NCBI GenBank assembly: GCA_964019425.1
Contig: OZ025822.1
Coordinates: 682,001 to 746,000, forward strand
Length of the DNA stretch: 64,000 bases
Origin: Flectonema sp. DT1601
Lineage: Eukaryota > Euglenozoa > Diplonemea > Diplonemida > Diplonemidae
Reading direction: 5' to 3'
Under the pieces are notes generated by a model, which had not been told where the DNA came from, did not search any database, and saw nothing but the letters and a program-made list of their open reading frames with translations. Position numbers and translations under genes: made by a program. Shown piece after piece: positions 30,801 through 39,979 of the stretch (positions are counted from its first letter, which is position 1; each line of letters begins with the position of its first letter).

Positions 30801-32607
30801 GGAGAGTAATTCGTCACCTCCGCAGAAGGCGAAGGTTGAGAATGTCCAGCACTAAATTCTGAAGTCGTGGTTGGAGGCTCACTAATGAATGCCTTTTTCT
30901 CCTGCAGTGACAGTTGAACAACAGAAGCAGAAAGATCAATTGGTTCAGGAGGAGGTGATATTTGTTTTAATTCTCTTATATGAAACACATCTGTTGAAGA
31001 AACCCCTCCGACATCGACGGTAAGCTGACGGTGATTGCGTACAGGACTGTTTATCAGCTCTATTTCAGATTGGTGACGCACACGTGCGTCTTCAAACTGC
31101 TGTCTTTCACGTGCTAAATCTTGTTCTTGTTTTTCAATAAGGTGTTCCTTCTCTTCAAGAAGCCACTGTCGCTTTTGTTGCTGCTGTAAGTGTTCTAGAT
31201 GCTGTTCTTGTCTCTTTTTCTGGATCGCTTCCTGCTTCTGTTGTATTAATGCCGCTTCATAACGACGTTGTTCATCTTCTTTCTGCTTGGCAGCCTCTTC
31301 TTCCAGAAGTTGTTGTCCTTGCCTTAAACTTTCAGCTTCAGCCCTCTGCTGTTGCTGTAGTAAAGCTGCAGCTTCTGCGTGCTTCTGTCGCGAACGTTCC
31401 GCCTCTGCTCTCTGCTTCTGGAGTGCAGCCTCATTGAGTTGCCGCTGCTCTTTTTGCCTCTGGAGAATCACTTCTTGTTCCGCCAACAGTTGCCTCTGCA
31501 TAGAACGCTCAGCCTCAGCCCTTTGCTCTTGTTCGAGTAAAACGGACTCGTTAAGATGATGCTGATTTTGTAATAACTTCCAATGGTTAGACTCTTGTTG
31601 AAGTGAAGGATCATCGTAGTGGTGTTGTTCCTTCTGACGGATCACTTCCTGCTCTGCTAGCAGTTGCATTTGCATACGGCGCTCATTATCAACTCTCAAC
31701 TGTTCTTCACCACTGTGATGTTGTTGCGATGGTTCAACACGTTGCTGTGAATCACATGCTGATGCAGTGGTGGGTAAATGAGTTGTTGGCAACTGGAATT
31801 GACGACGTTGCTCTTGTTGCTGGTGTTGGTGATGCGAGTGCTCAACTTCACTACGCTGATGTTGCGAATCGTAGTTTGAAGCGGTCGCAGGCAAATGAGT
31901 TGGCGGTGACTGGAACTGTACATCGAACTGCTGCAGTACTTTACGCCAACCAACATCGTTGGGAGGGGAAGAAGCAGAAGTTACAGTTTTTGAAAATTCT
32001 CGTAACGGTGATGCTGTCTGTAGCGAAGTTCCTGTTGTGCTATATCTGTCGATGGATTCTCTAATAGGTTTTGTTGGTGTTGGTTGCTTAACGTCTGTAT
32101 TTTTCTTCAACAACATGTCGATAGATGTGATAAAAGTTGTTACGGTCTTTTGAAACGCCTGTTCCTTAGCATTGTCCCCCACTCTTACCTGTTCACTTGT
32201 TGAATCCCTTCTCAGCACTGTTGCTGATTCTGAAACCTGTAAATCCTTTTCGGGTGGTGTCACTTCTTCTTTAAATCCGATTAATCCGATCCTTGGCTTC
32301 TCATCTTCTTTCAAGAAGAGGGCTTTTGATCGCTTGCCATGTGCGCGTGGTCCTTGCCAGTCTGAAGTGCGGGGCGAGTTCTCAGTCCGCCTACTACCGT
32401 AGCTAACTGAAGTCAATGACGAACGAGATGATGCCATCCCTGAGTAGCCAGCCTGTTAGAATAATTGTTTGATAAAAGAACGTAACGGAAATTACGATAA
32501 AACACGAAAATCAACAAAAATACCTCCGGGATGGGCAGAATGACTAAACCAACTCCATCATTGGTTGTCAGACATAATACACTGCTGTCATACTTGTCCA
32601 AACACAT
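27827..32607 (-). CDS. SFI1-like centrin-binding-repeat protein, 2 exons, ~1,569 aa
   Basis: The main frame runs from 32452 to 27827. I add a 28-codon first exon (32607-32524, MCLDKYDSSVLCLTTNDGVG...) joined in frame through a 71-nt intron (32523-32453, GTATTT...ACAG). Without it the start would be the ATG at 32437. Residues ~200-480 are a Q/E/R-rich coiled coil (EAERSRQKHAEAAALLQQQ). Then comes a disordered part with five or six spaced T-S-P motifs (DVSTSPIGS, DTSTSPLSV, INTSPMSV, ITTSPMRI, ACTSPVEF), likely phosphosites. From ~800 to the end a long array of helical units carries the SFI1-type pattern F-x-x-W/L (LLKYFNKW, FFSRWKFAIR, IFQAWKYQTS, YYSTWVLYLQI, LWVRFYRKRR). Such repeats bind centrin at basal bodies, centrosomes and related fibres. 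The C-terminus has TPGKSIRRHGMTPGRS. Orthology to SFI1 itself is not proven. Confidence 0.7.
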
Positions 32608-32817
32608 TTTCCCCCACCTAGATTAAAAAATGTCACTAAAAGGAGGAGATATCCATAAATTCATTATAAATTATACTACAGAAGTAGTAAAATACGAGCT
32701 GGAAAGACATGTGATATCAGTTATGGGGGAAAAAAAATTATTAAACTCGGAAAAGTTAGTCTTTTGCAAGTTGCAGTACACACCTTAAACATGGTGTATG
32801 CTACTAGCAGCGTAGGA

Positions 32818-33694
32818 TCAACATGCCTGTGAACCATTCTTGATCGCTGCTTTGTCAGTAGGCGGGATGTCACTTGAATGTCCGTTCAACATGTGCCTCT
32901 GATGCAGCGATTCTACACAGTGACATGTAGAACTGCGTAAGGTGGGAACAACCTTGCTACCAATTTCCCTCCAGAATATTGCTGCATCCTTCTTCTGATA
33001 GGCTTTCTTTGCCTCTACTAACTCCGAGACAAGAGTGCTGCACCCATGTCTTGCCAACCACCCAGGTTCTGCTGCCCTCATTAAGACACATACCATGCAT
33101 TGCCCTTAACATCTTAAGAGCATCAAAACTGAAGTTAGGTGTCACATACTCCAGCTGCCCCAGCACATCCCGTAACCCTGCCGAGTCACGCTGGAGGTTA
33201 TCAGTTGCATATGCAACTGGCTGCACCAATTCTGCAGCAGTTTTCATCTTCTCAATGTCTGCTGCACAGCAAGGAAACAGGCGTTGTTTCCCCTTGCGTT
33301 TCAGCAGGAGATCTTCAAGTCTCACTGCCCGAACCCAGCAGTCGTATACTGTGTTCCATCGGATACTGCCTATGCGTTTAAGTTGCAGAGGGCTTCCCTT
33401 TCGACCCTTCTGCACCTCAAGGAACAACTCCTTCCTTTTGGGGGTTGCCATCTCCTCTGTCAGATCCTTCACCTTATTGTATGCCGTTGAGAGGAGGGGG
33501 ATACCATTGATGAGATCCTTCATTAACAGCTGCAATGAATGTGCTGCACATCTGATAGTGAGGAGCTTCTCCTTCCCTGCAGCCTGAAGCATCTGCTCTA
33601 GAGCATCTGCGTCAATGCCCTCTGAGTCTTCTTCTCCTGCACTTTCACAAGATGCTGCACTGTCATTGTCAGTGTCTTCTTCAAGACTCTCCAT
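32818..33694 (-). pseudogene. Broken hAT-family transposase fragment
   Basis: A plain DNA-transposon remnant. The frame 33694-32957 shows the hAT catalytic-core neighbourhood: LTIRCAAHSLQLLMKDLING (compare CAAHxLNLxVKD) and IGSIRWNTVYDCWVRAVRLE (compare SRWNSxxxML). Downstream the recognisable sequence continues in a different frame near 33096-32818 (WLARHGCSTLVSELVEAKKA, then FWREIGSK), so a frameshift lies near 33070. The N-terminal BED finger part and the C-terminal dimerisation region were not found. GC content is higher than in the genes to the left. An acidic N-terminal stretch (EEDTDNDSAASCESAGEED) precedes the core. Confidence 0.7.
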
Positions 33695-34129
33695 CTCTGT
33701 GATGGTTTATTAAATCTTGGTTTGTAAAATGTTGGGCAGCAGGTAATGTTTACTTTGTTAGATACATACTAACTGGAAGTGCTGCTTCTTTCAGTCACTT
33801 GCATTCTGATTCTCGAAAGTCGGGAAATTCAGCATTCACATCAGCAAGCAACCAGTCCTGAGTACTTAAAGAACCCAACCATTACGTGTATCAGTCACAG
33901 TCACACTTAGTATAGCGTTAGTACAGAGGACACGGATCTGCTATGCAGGGAAGTGACTTGAACTCGTTCAACTAATTAATGTGTGTAAATATAAGCGCCG
34001 CGTCTGAAGTTATGCTTTCCGAAGAGAGCAACCACCCACGCGAGTATTATTTTGACGCCATAACCTGTAGCTTTCAACACATAACAACCAGGGATAATTC
34101 TCAGTAAGGCCGCCGTCACCGTGAAACTG
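33695..34129. other. Spacer between two DNA-transposon remnants
   Basis: 435 bp without a supported gene. It may hold the ends of the hAT or MULE elements, but I could not recognise terminal inverted repeats. Confidence 0.4.
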
Positions 34130-35005
34130 CTACAAAAACTCTTTCGCCGTTTCACGGTGAGACTTAGTTATTTCGCGTTCACCATAAACTGGCAGCCGTT
34201 TTACCCTTGAGCGACCTATGGATCTCTTTACTAGAGAAGGTTTTGTTTCATCCGCTTCCAGCTCAGGAAGTCCGAGCCCCAAGGTTGGGACAGGATAGTT
34301 GTACACCTTTGCTGCTGTTTTTGCCCACAATTTCTGATTCACAAAACTGTAGGCCGCATCCAATGGCTCCCGATCACTGAACTGCTCAATCGCGGACATA
34401 GCATGTGAGCACGGAACACCGTACTCTTGGAAACTGCTGCATGTGCAGCTCAATTCGTTGAGATCTACAGTCCATCTCCACTCCCCATCCTCCACCTCAT
34501 ACACCCCCTCCCTTACCCTAGTCGCCGTGTGGTCCTTCCGTGCCGTAGCGTAATTCGCCTTCAAGCTGCTGCGTACCCGCTTGACAGGGGCAAGGGATCG
34601 CAGCTTGCTACAACCTTCTACCTCTGCAGCAAACTCCTCCATTCTCGTCACTGCTTTGTGCAGAGCGTGTCTGCGAGTTCCCTCCATCAGGTCGATATAA
34701 TTTAAACTCCGAAGGGGGACTAAGACCGCGTTCAGGGACTCGGCTACATTGCTCGTTGTGTGACCGCAGCCGGGGTGGGGAATGTGGGCTTGGCAAAAGG
34801 TACCTAGTTTTTGTGCAGACACATAGTCAGCTGCACGCTTGGAGATTTTCTTAAGCTCTTTAAGCAACTCTTTGGCTTTAGCAGTGGATCTTGCATGTAC
34901 TAATTTCTTGTACACCAAGAATGCTGCCTTGCCGTGCAGCTTTAATATGGTTCTGCCCATGTGGGCAGTGCAAAGACTGTGTCGTTGCCAGTCGTGAAAA
35001 CACAT
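34130..35005 (-). pseudogene. MULE (Mutator-like) transposase, C-terminal part only
   Basis: 291 codons remain open. The chain has HPGCGHTTSNVAESLNAVL, the N-x-x-E-S-x-N motif after the catalytic core of MULE/MuDR transposases. It is followed by a SWIM zinc finger, DLNELSCTCSSFQEYGVPC plus SHAMSAI (C-x-C...C-x-H). MULE proteins are normally 600-900 residues with the DDE domain ahead of this part; only the last third is here, beginning near CFHDWQRHSLCTAHM. The C-terminus is basic (RSIGRSRVKRLP). A fragment of the array half-unit (ATCGACATAGTCGATCGAT) lies immediately upstream at 35020-35040, so this copy was probably cut by later insertions. Confidence 0.78.
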
Positions 35006-35435
35006 TTGACACGAAAGTAATCGACATAGTCGATCGATAAAAAAAAAACAATAAAGGAAAAAGAATTGGCTTTAACTTCAACTATACAGAAAATAATGAT
35101 ATAACACTGTGATTTTTTGTTTGTGCACGAAACCGTGAACCGACTTAAACTGATAAAGCTAAAGGAGGTTTACGTGTGCTGCCAACATTCTTTTTCGTTC
35201 TTACAATACTTGTTAAATGCAAAAAAGAATTGGCTTTAACTTCAACTATACAGAAAATAATGATATAACACTGTGATTTTTTGTTTGTGCACGAAACCGG
35301 ACCCCTTTCCAGTGGATTGTTCGTGGCCGTCGTGTCTAGTTTGATATGGTATCTATCAAAGTTGGGAGAATAACGGTCTTTTATGAGATAATAAACCGAT
35401 GCGATGCGGTGTTCGTTCTTCTTGTGTATCATTTC

Positions 35436-36900
35436 TTAGTATGCTTCATCTTCCAGTCTAGTGTGCTTGTCAGCAATATTGTCCTCGCTCGCCACGTACT
35501 CGACGTGCAGAACTGAACTAGACCTGTCCAACAGTCGATGAATAGTCCGTAACATGGGTTGTACATTTTGTTGTAGAGAATAGCCACGGTGCAACGAACC
35601 GATAACTCCCTTGTTGTCTACATGTCCCGTCACCCTGCAACTCTGCAGTTTTAACTCTGTCACTACATATTCAATGGCCTTGACTACTGCGAAAAATTCC
35701 TTTTCGAAAATCCCCATGTTCACTATATCGCGCGGGAAGCGTCCTCTCCGATAAGAGTTTCCCACTACAAATGCCCAGGCTTTTGTACTTGCATCAGATA
35801 CGAAAGTCATTTCTGTTTCATAGCTACGCTTATTCCACCGCACCCATTCGTTCTTCACAAGCTCCCTGAACTCGAGCCTAAGAGAGTTCATGTACTCCTC
35901 TGAGATTTTTACTGCTGTGTTCCAGAAAACCTTAGATTTCGGGTCGCCTTCCTGCATCAGTTCAGACATTCCCATCAGGAGTTCTGTCGCCTCGTGTAGA
36001 CGTAATCTTAGCGCATGACGTCTCCACAAAATGATTCCCGAAATCTTCCAGTAACTACGTCGTAGGTTCACGCGTGAGTCCAAGATCATTTTCCCTGGTT
36101 CAGCGACCGCTTTGACCCATTTTTCCTTTAGTTTCCAACATTTCCTCGTCAAGTCAGCTTCTATTCCTAATGTGATTATGTATGTGTTGGGTTCTGTGAC
36201 CGCGCCTATCGTAATTGAATATTTCAGACATAGAGTTCGGAATCTATCTCTAACCGATTGTAGAACCTGTATATCATCCGCCGCAAAGATGGCATTGTCA
36301 ATCCACCCAATGCCGGACACATCCCTCCCATCTATTGCATCTTCGATCAGATTCAGAAGAACAGCCTGGGCTAATTGAGGTGCACCTCTGTACCCCATCG
36401 GTAGACGTGTCATCCGGTAGATCTTCTTGTCTACTCGAAAAGAGAACAACGGTCTAATTCTTTCAGGAATCGGGAATTGAAAGAAATACGATGTAAAGTC
36501 AAACTCGCAAGCGTACCTACGTGGTAGCAAGGTTTCCACTATCGTTTCGTAAGACGGTAGCCTGCATGGCGGTAACGAGGTATAAGCTGTTAACTCATTA
36601 ATAGTCTTACAATTTAGGATGAAACGTAATTGTCCAGGTGTACTTTTCGGTATGAGAAAAGCAGAGTGCATGAATCTATTCGTCGTCGATCTAGGAGATG
36701 GTTCGGCGAAACCAAGCTCAAGCATGCGTTCGGTATGAGGTTTTAATTGGACATTCTTTGCGCCTATCCCAGATTCGTCTTCTTGTGGCGAATTGTTAAT
36801 CACTTGGATGACAAAGTTCGGATCTGCAATCCATCTCATGTTTGTTCTCAGGTTCGGATAGCTTCCCACTAGCAGTTCCATGTTTACCGGTTCCATTCTT
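35436..36900 (-). CDS. Reverse transcriptase/RNase H of the YR retroelement
   Basis: Third coding part of the element; its open frame extends upstream to 37982 beneath the recombinase. RT landmarks in order are FMHSAFLIPKSTPGQLRFI, CEFDFTSYFFQFPI, RMTRLPMGYRGAPQLAQ and a GWIDNAIFAADD block. RNase H landmarks are TFVSDASTKAWAF, GIFEKEFFAVVKAIEYV, GHVDNKGVIGSLHRG and ASEDNIADKHTR. The domain order RT then RNase H at the 3' end fits VIPER. The upstream limit of the functional product is not known; I give the part with visible RT similarity. Confidence 0.78.
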
Positions 36901-37039
36901 ATTCCAGATATGGTTCCGTCATAACATGTTCGCGGACAACGTGTTCCAGTTATCCCCGTTAGCCATCCTTCCGCGTAGTCGTACATGCGGAATCCTGCTT
37001 CCAATTTTGAAGCCCAAAAAGGTCTGTCATGGATAGCTT

Positions 37040-37978
37040 TCACTGCAGTAGTGCGGCCGCTTTTATCGTATTCCGAGTCGAGGTCCAAGTCTCCGGCGGT
37101 ATGTAGAACTGGGTTGACGTCCCTGATGCATGCCGCGCCATCGCCTGAGCGTCCCGTTCCGACGACTCCAACGCGACATACGTGAGTGCACTGTGACGTA
37201 TGTAGTGGCTCGTGGTGTCGAGATGTCTTTCCAGCCATCTGTTGTATCCCGATCGGTTCAAACCCGTGAATACCATTTCGCCATTCGTTGTTGCCAACCA
37301 TTGCAACACCACGCGGAATAAAGAGCCATTTTTTGCTACCAGAATCCATTGACCTCGTCTCGTTTTGTCGGTCTTCCCCCCGACCAAGCCAATTAGGTAA
37401 CCGTTCCTGACTTCCCGGATGTCCCGTCTCCTCAGTAGCATCAGGTCGATAAATCTCGCCGCCAGAGACCATTGTGTGGCCAACACCGCTACATACATCC
37501 CTTCCTGTCGACGGATTACTTCCGTGATCTCTTCCTTGGTGCGTATTTTCGTCAGCATTCCCTCCCTTCGCTGATTTTCGTCTGTTGACCTTGTCATGGC
37601 CTTCCGGAATGCAGCTGTGGGCGGAATTGCAGCCGAGCGAAAACTTGCCAAGTATTGGTTCGCCGACTGTGGTTGCAACTCTCCCAAGTTGATCTTTGCC
37701 TGTAGCCACAGGAGGAAACTCCGCGTCGGCGGCATATCCGGTTTTATCGCACATATGGTTGCATCGAAGGGGATCCAATTTCGCATTACCGATCTTATCG
37801 ATGCTTGTGTCGATTCGGCGAAACAACCGGTCAGTGTCAGGTCCAGCTGACTCTCGAGTTCCTCGAGTTTCTCCGAGTTCACTATGGCAAGTGATTTTTT
37901 CGGCGGTCTTCCGATCCGCTTTTTGCCTTGCGTCCCTTCCGGAACAGGCCCCCACACATCGTGTGGTTTTTCCTCCAT
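37040..37978 (-). CDS. Tyrosine recombinase of the YR retroelement, 312 aa
   Basis: Second frame of the element, directly after the gag-like frame. The recombinase signature is visible: SLAARFIDLMLLRRRDI (first Arg), HYIRHSALTYVAL (H-x-x-R), MARHASGTSTQFYIPP (late His and the Tyr nucleophile region). The N-terminal half is a SAM-like core-binding domain (TQASIRSVMRNWIPF ... SANQYLASFRSAA). It overlaps the upstream end of the RT reading frame in another phase, as DIRS-type elements often do. Confidence 0.8.
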   Translation of the reverse strand: MEEKPHDVWGPVPEGTQGKKRIGRPPKKSLAIVNSEKLEELESQLDLTLTGCFAESTQASIRSVMRNWIPFDATICAIKPDMPPTRSFLLWLQAKINLGELQPQSANQYLASFRSAAIPPTAAFRKAMTRSTDENQRREGMLTKIRTKEEITEVIRRQEGMYVAVLATQWSLAARFIDLMLLRRRDIREVRNGYLIGLVGGKTDKTRRGQWILVAKNGSLFRVVLQWLATTNGEMVFTGLNRSGYNRWLERHLDTTSHYIRHSALTYVALESSERDAQAMARHASGTSTQFYIPPETWTSTRNTIKAAALLQ

Positions 37979-38866
37979 TCAATACTTCCTCTTTCCTCCA
38001 GCTCCCTTCCCGGAAAAATTTCCTCCAGCTCCCTTCCCGGAAAAATGACGTTTACGGTCGCCACCGCTCATTTGGTCACCCTCGTGGGTTTGTCCCGGGA
38101 GCGCGGTTCTCATCGTCTCCTTCATCGCGAGGCCAATTAGTCGCTCCGTATACTCCCCGTATCCGTACGTCTTGAGGTACCCCTCATAGGCGCCGGTCAT
38201 CTTTCTGTTCCTCGTCGAGAACAGCAGATCTTCCATGCGGTCCACCGCCACTTGCAACGTCTGCCTGACGTGCCCTGAGCTGTTGGAGACCGGTAGCAGG
38301 CCGTCAATCATTCTCAGCAAGTGCCGCATTTCGTGCGACACTGCCCCCCCGCCCTCGACAGCAGTCTCCGGGATTGCTTTTCCGTTGACTGTGCCGTAAC
38401 GCTGTTGCAAACCTGCAAACACGTAATTCAGGCCAGACGGGGTTTTTAGGTTTTCCACCCAAGTGACGACCCTACGTGGATCCATCGTCACCCGCTCCAC
38501 TACAGTTAATTCCTTAACTGTTTCCGCAACTGGCATCGTTGCGTTAAAATGTCGCCCTTCCGGTACGAGCATTGCATATGGGGCTCCATTCCGGAGCACA
38601 AACCCACATGGAGGACACACCCATTCCTGGGATGCCTCAGGCAACCACCTGGCTTGGGTGACTTCGTCGTTGCCTAAACGGGACTTGAGACATTCCGTCT
38701 CGCCCATTTCACCGCATCGGTGACAGTTCGTGCCGTCCGTATGTATTTTTCCGCATAACGGAAACACACAACATTGGTCTGTCGCTGACGGATGCGCCCC
38801 TTCCGGGATCTCAGGCACCTCGACAGTTGACCAGTCGAAATCTTGTGGGATATCTACTTTCGACAT
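37979..38866 (-). CDS. Gag-like protein of the YR retroelement
   Basis: First frame of the element, about 295 residues from the ATG at 38866; an in-frame ATG at 38890 lies in the terminal repeat. It has a Cys/His-rich part (FPLCGKIHTDGTNCHRCGEM, then WVCPPCGFVL) near residues 38-100 that looks zinc-binding, a helical middle, and a G/K/R-rich tail (GGDRKRHFSGKGAGG repeated) that would suit nucleic-acid binding. The role as a structural nucleocapsid-type protein is inferred from position. Confidence 0.6.
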   Translation of the reverse strand: MSKVDIPQDFDWSTVEVPEIPEGAHPSATDQCCVFPLCGKIHTDGTNCHRCGEMGETECLKSRLGNDEVTQARWLPEASQEWVCPPCGFVLRNGAPYAMLVPEGRHFNATMPVAETVKELTVVERVTMDPRRVVTWVENLKTPSGLNYVFAGLQQRYGTVNGKAIPETAVEGGGAVSHEMRHLLRMIDGLLPVSNSSGHVRQTLQVAVDRMEDLLFSTRNRKMTGAYEGYLKTYGYGEYTERLIGLAMKETMRTALPGQTHEGDQMSGGDRKRHFSGKGAGGNFSGKGAGGKRKY

Positions 38867-38990
38867 TTTGTGAGTTTTTTGTTTGTGCACGAAACCGTGA
38901 ACCGACTTAAACTGATAAAGCTAAAGGAGGTTTACGTGTGCTGCCAACATTCTTTTTCGTTCTTACAATACTTGTTAAATGCAAAAAAAA

Positions 38991-39108
38991 AAGAAAAGGT
39001 CGATCAATTGGATCTGGTCGACGAGAAGAAGAAGACAATTATTTTAAAGGTCGATCGGCATAGCCGATCGTTGAGAAAAATAACCAGATATAAATACAAT
39101 CAGTTTAA

Positions 39109-39151
<43 letters not shown>

Positions 39152-39430
39152 TTAACGATCAAACTGAGCTGATCTTGTTTTTATTAAAATAAGAGCGGGA
39201 GGGATGGAAGGAATAAAGGAAAAAAAAGAAAAGGTCGATCAATTGGATCTGATCGTCGAGAAGAAGAAAACAATTATTTTTAAAAAAAATGATCGGTATA
39301 GCCGATCGTTGAGAAAAGAACAGATATAAATACAATCGGTTTTGGTGATCGACGAGTGGAGCGATCACTTGACAAGATGGAAAAAAGAAAGGACCGATTA
39401 ATTGGGGCTTTGGTTGTATTCCCAAGGCAT
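38991..39430. repeat. GATC-hairpin repeat block, left copy
   Basis: Two units of about 190 bp rich in short inverted repeats containing GATC: GATCAATTGGATCTGGTC, GATCGGCATAGCCGATC and TGATCGACGAGTGGAGCGAT. Poly-A stretches separate them. The block is repeated at 58975-59470 in the same orientation. It abuts the terminal repeat of the YR retroelement. Confidence 0.8.
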
Positions 39431-39829
39431 GTTTTTTTTTTTTTTTTTAATTATTCATTTACATTATTTTTTTTTTTTTTTTTTTTAAATTAATAATCAC
39501 ATTTTGTTCAAAAATATTTCATATTAGAGTAAAAGAAAAAGAAAAAAAGAAATAAGAGAAAAAAAAAAAAAAAACCATTGCTGGCCCCCTCACCACTCAT
39601 AGAGGATGAGGAGGCCAGTAAGGCGTCACTCAAATCTATGCCAAGCCTTGGGAACTTGGATTGGGGTTTAGACCATTTACAATTAACAATTAACAATTAA
39701 TCTGATTAACGTTTTGATCTGACGGACATAAACATATCGACAAAATATTACAAACAAAACGAACAATAAATAATAAATAAGCTAATAAACTAAATAAACA
39801 AAGTGATGTGAAAGTAAGGAAAAAGAGAA
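39431..39829. repeat. Copy of the 3' flank of the coiled-coil ORF
   Basis: Nearly identical to 59475-59874, at an offset of about 20,045 bp. It contains T and A runs, the GTCGATATGTTTATG neighbourhood and AATTAACAATTAACAATTAA. It lies downstream (minus sense) of the truncated ORF copy. Confidence 0.8.
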
Positions 39830-39979
39830 TTACAAGGGGGTGGAGTCACCGTGAACGTCATCAGCAGAACATCTCCTTCGATTATAACGATATCTTGATG
39901 GAGGGGTCCGTTTTTTCAGAGTTGAACGCTCAGACTTTCTCGGCGGAGTTTCAATTTCCTCATGTTCTTCTGTGTCTGG
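39830..39979 (-). pseudogene. Truncated second copy of the 396-aa coiled-coil ORF
   Basis: Contains only about the last 50 codons of the ORF at 59875-61065 (SPPDTEEHEE..., a basic tail, SADDVHGDS) with a few substitutions. At 39979/39980 it changes abruptly to the 1,355-bp satellite. Loss of the 5' side with retention of the 3' side is the usual shape of a retrotransposed copy, but a segmental duplication cut by satellite would look the same. Confidence 0.7.

Larger units (their letters stand above)
35063..38990 (-). mobile_element. VIPER/Ngaro-like tyrosine-recombinase retroelement, whole-looking
   Basis: A DIRS-order element of about 3.9 kb, read on the minus strand. Its ends are split direct repeats. 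The B repeat stands alone at the 5' end (38985-38896, with a short piece of A). The 3' end carries A (35298-35227), B (35226-35135) and A (35134-35063). This A1-internal-B1-A2-B2 layout is that of Ngaro/VIPER elements, not LTR elements. The parts in order are a gag-like frame, a tyrosine recombinase and an RT/RNase H. That gene order is the one described for VIPER of trypanosomes. The two A copies look identical, so insertion is probably recent. Related solo repeats lie at 17704-17860 and 25677-25746. Confidence 0.82.
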
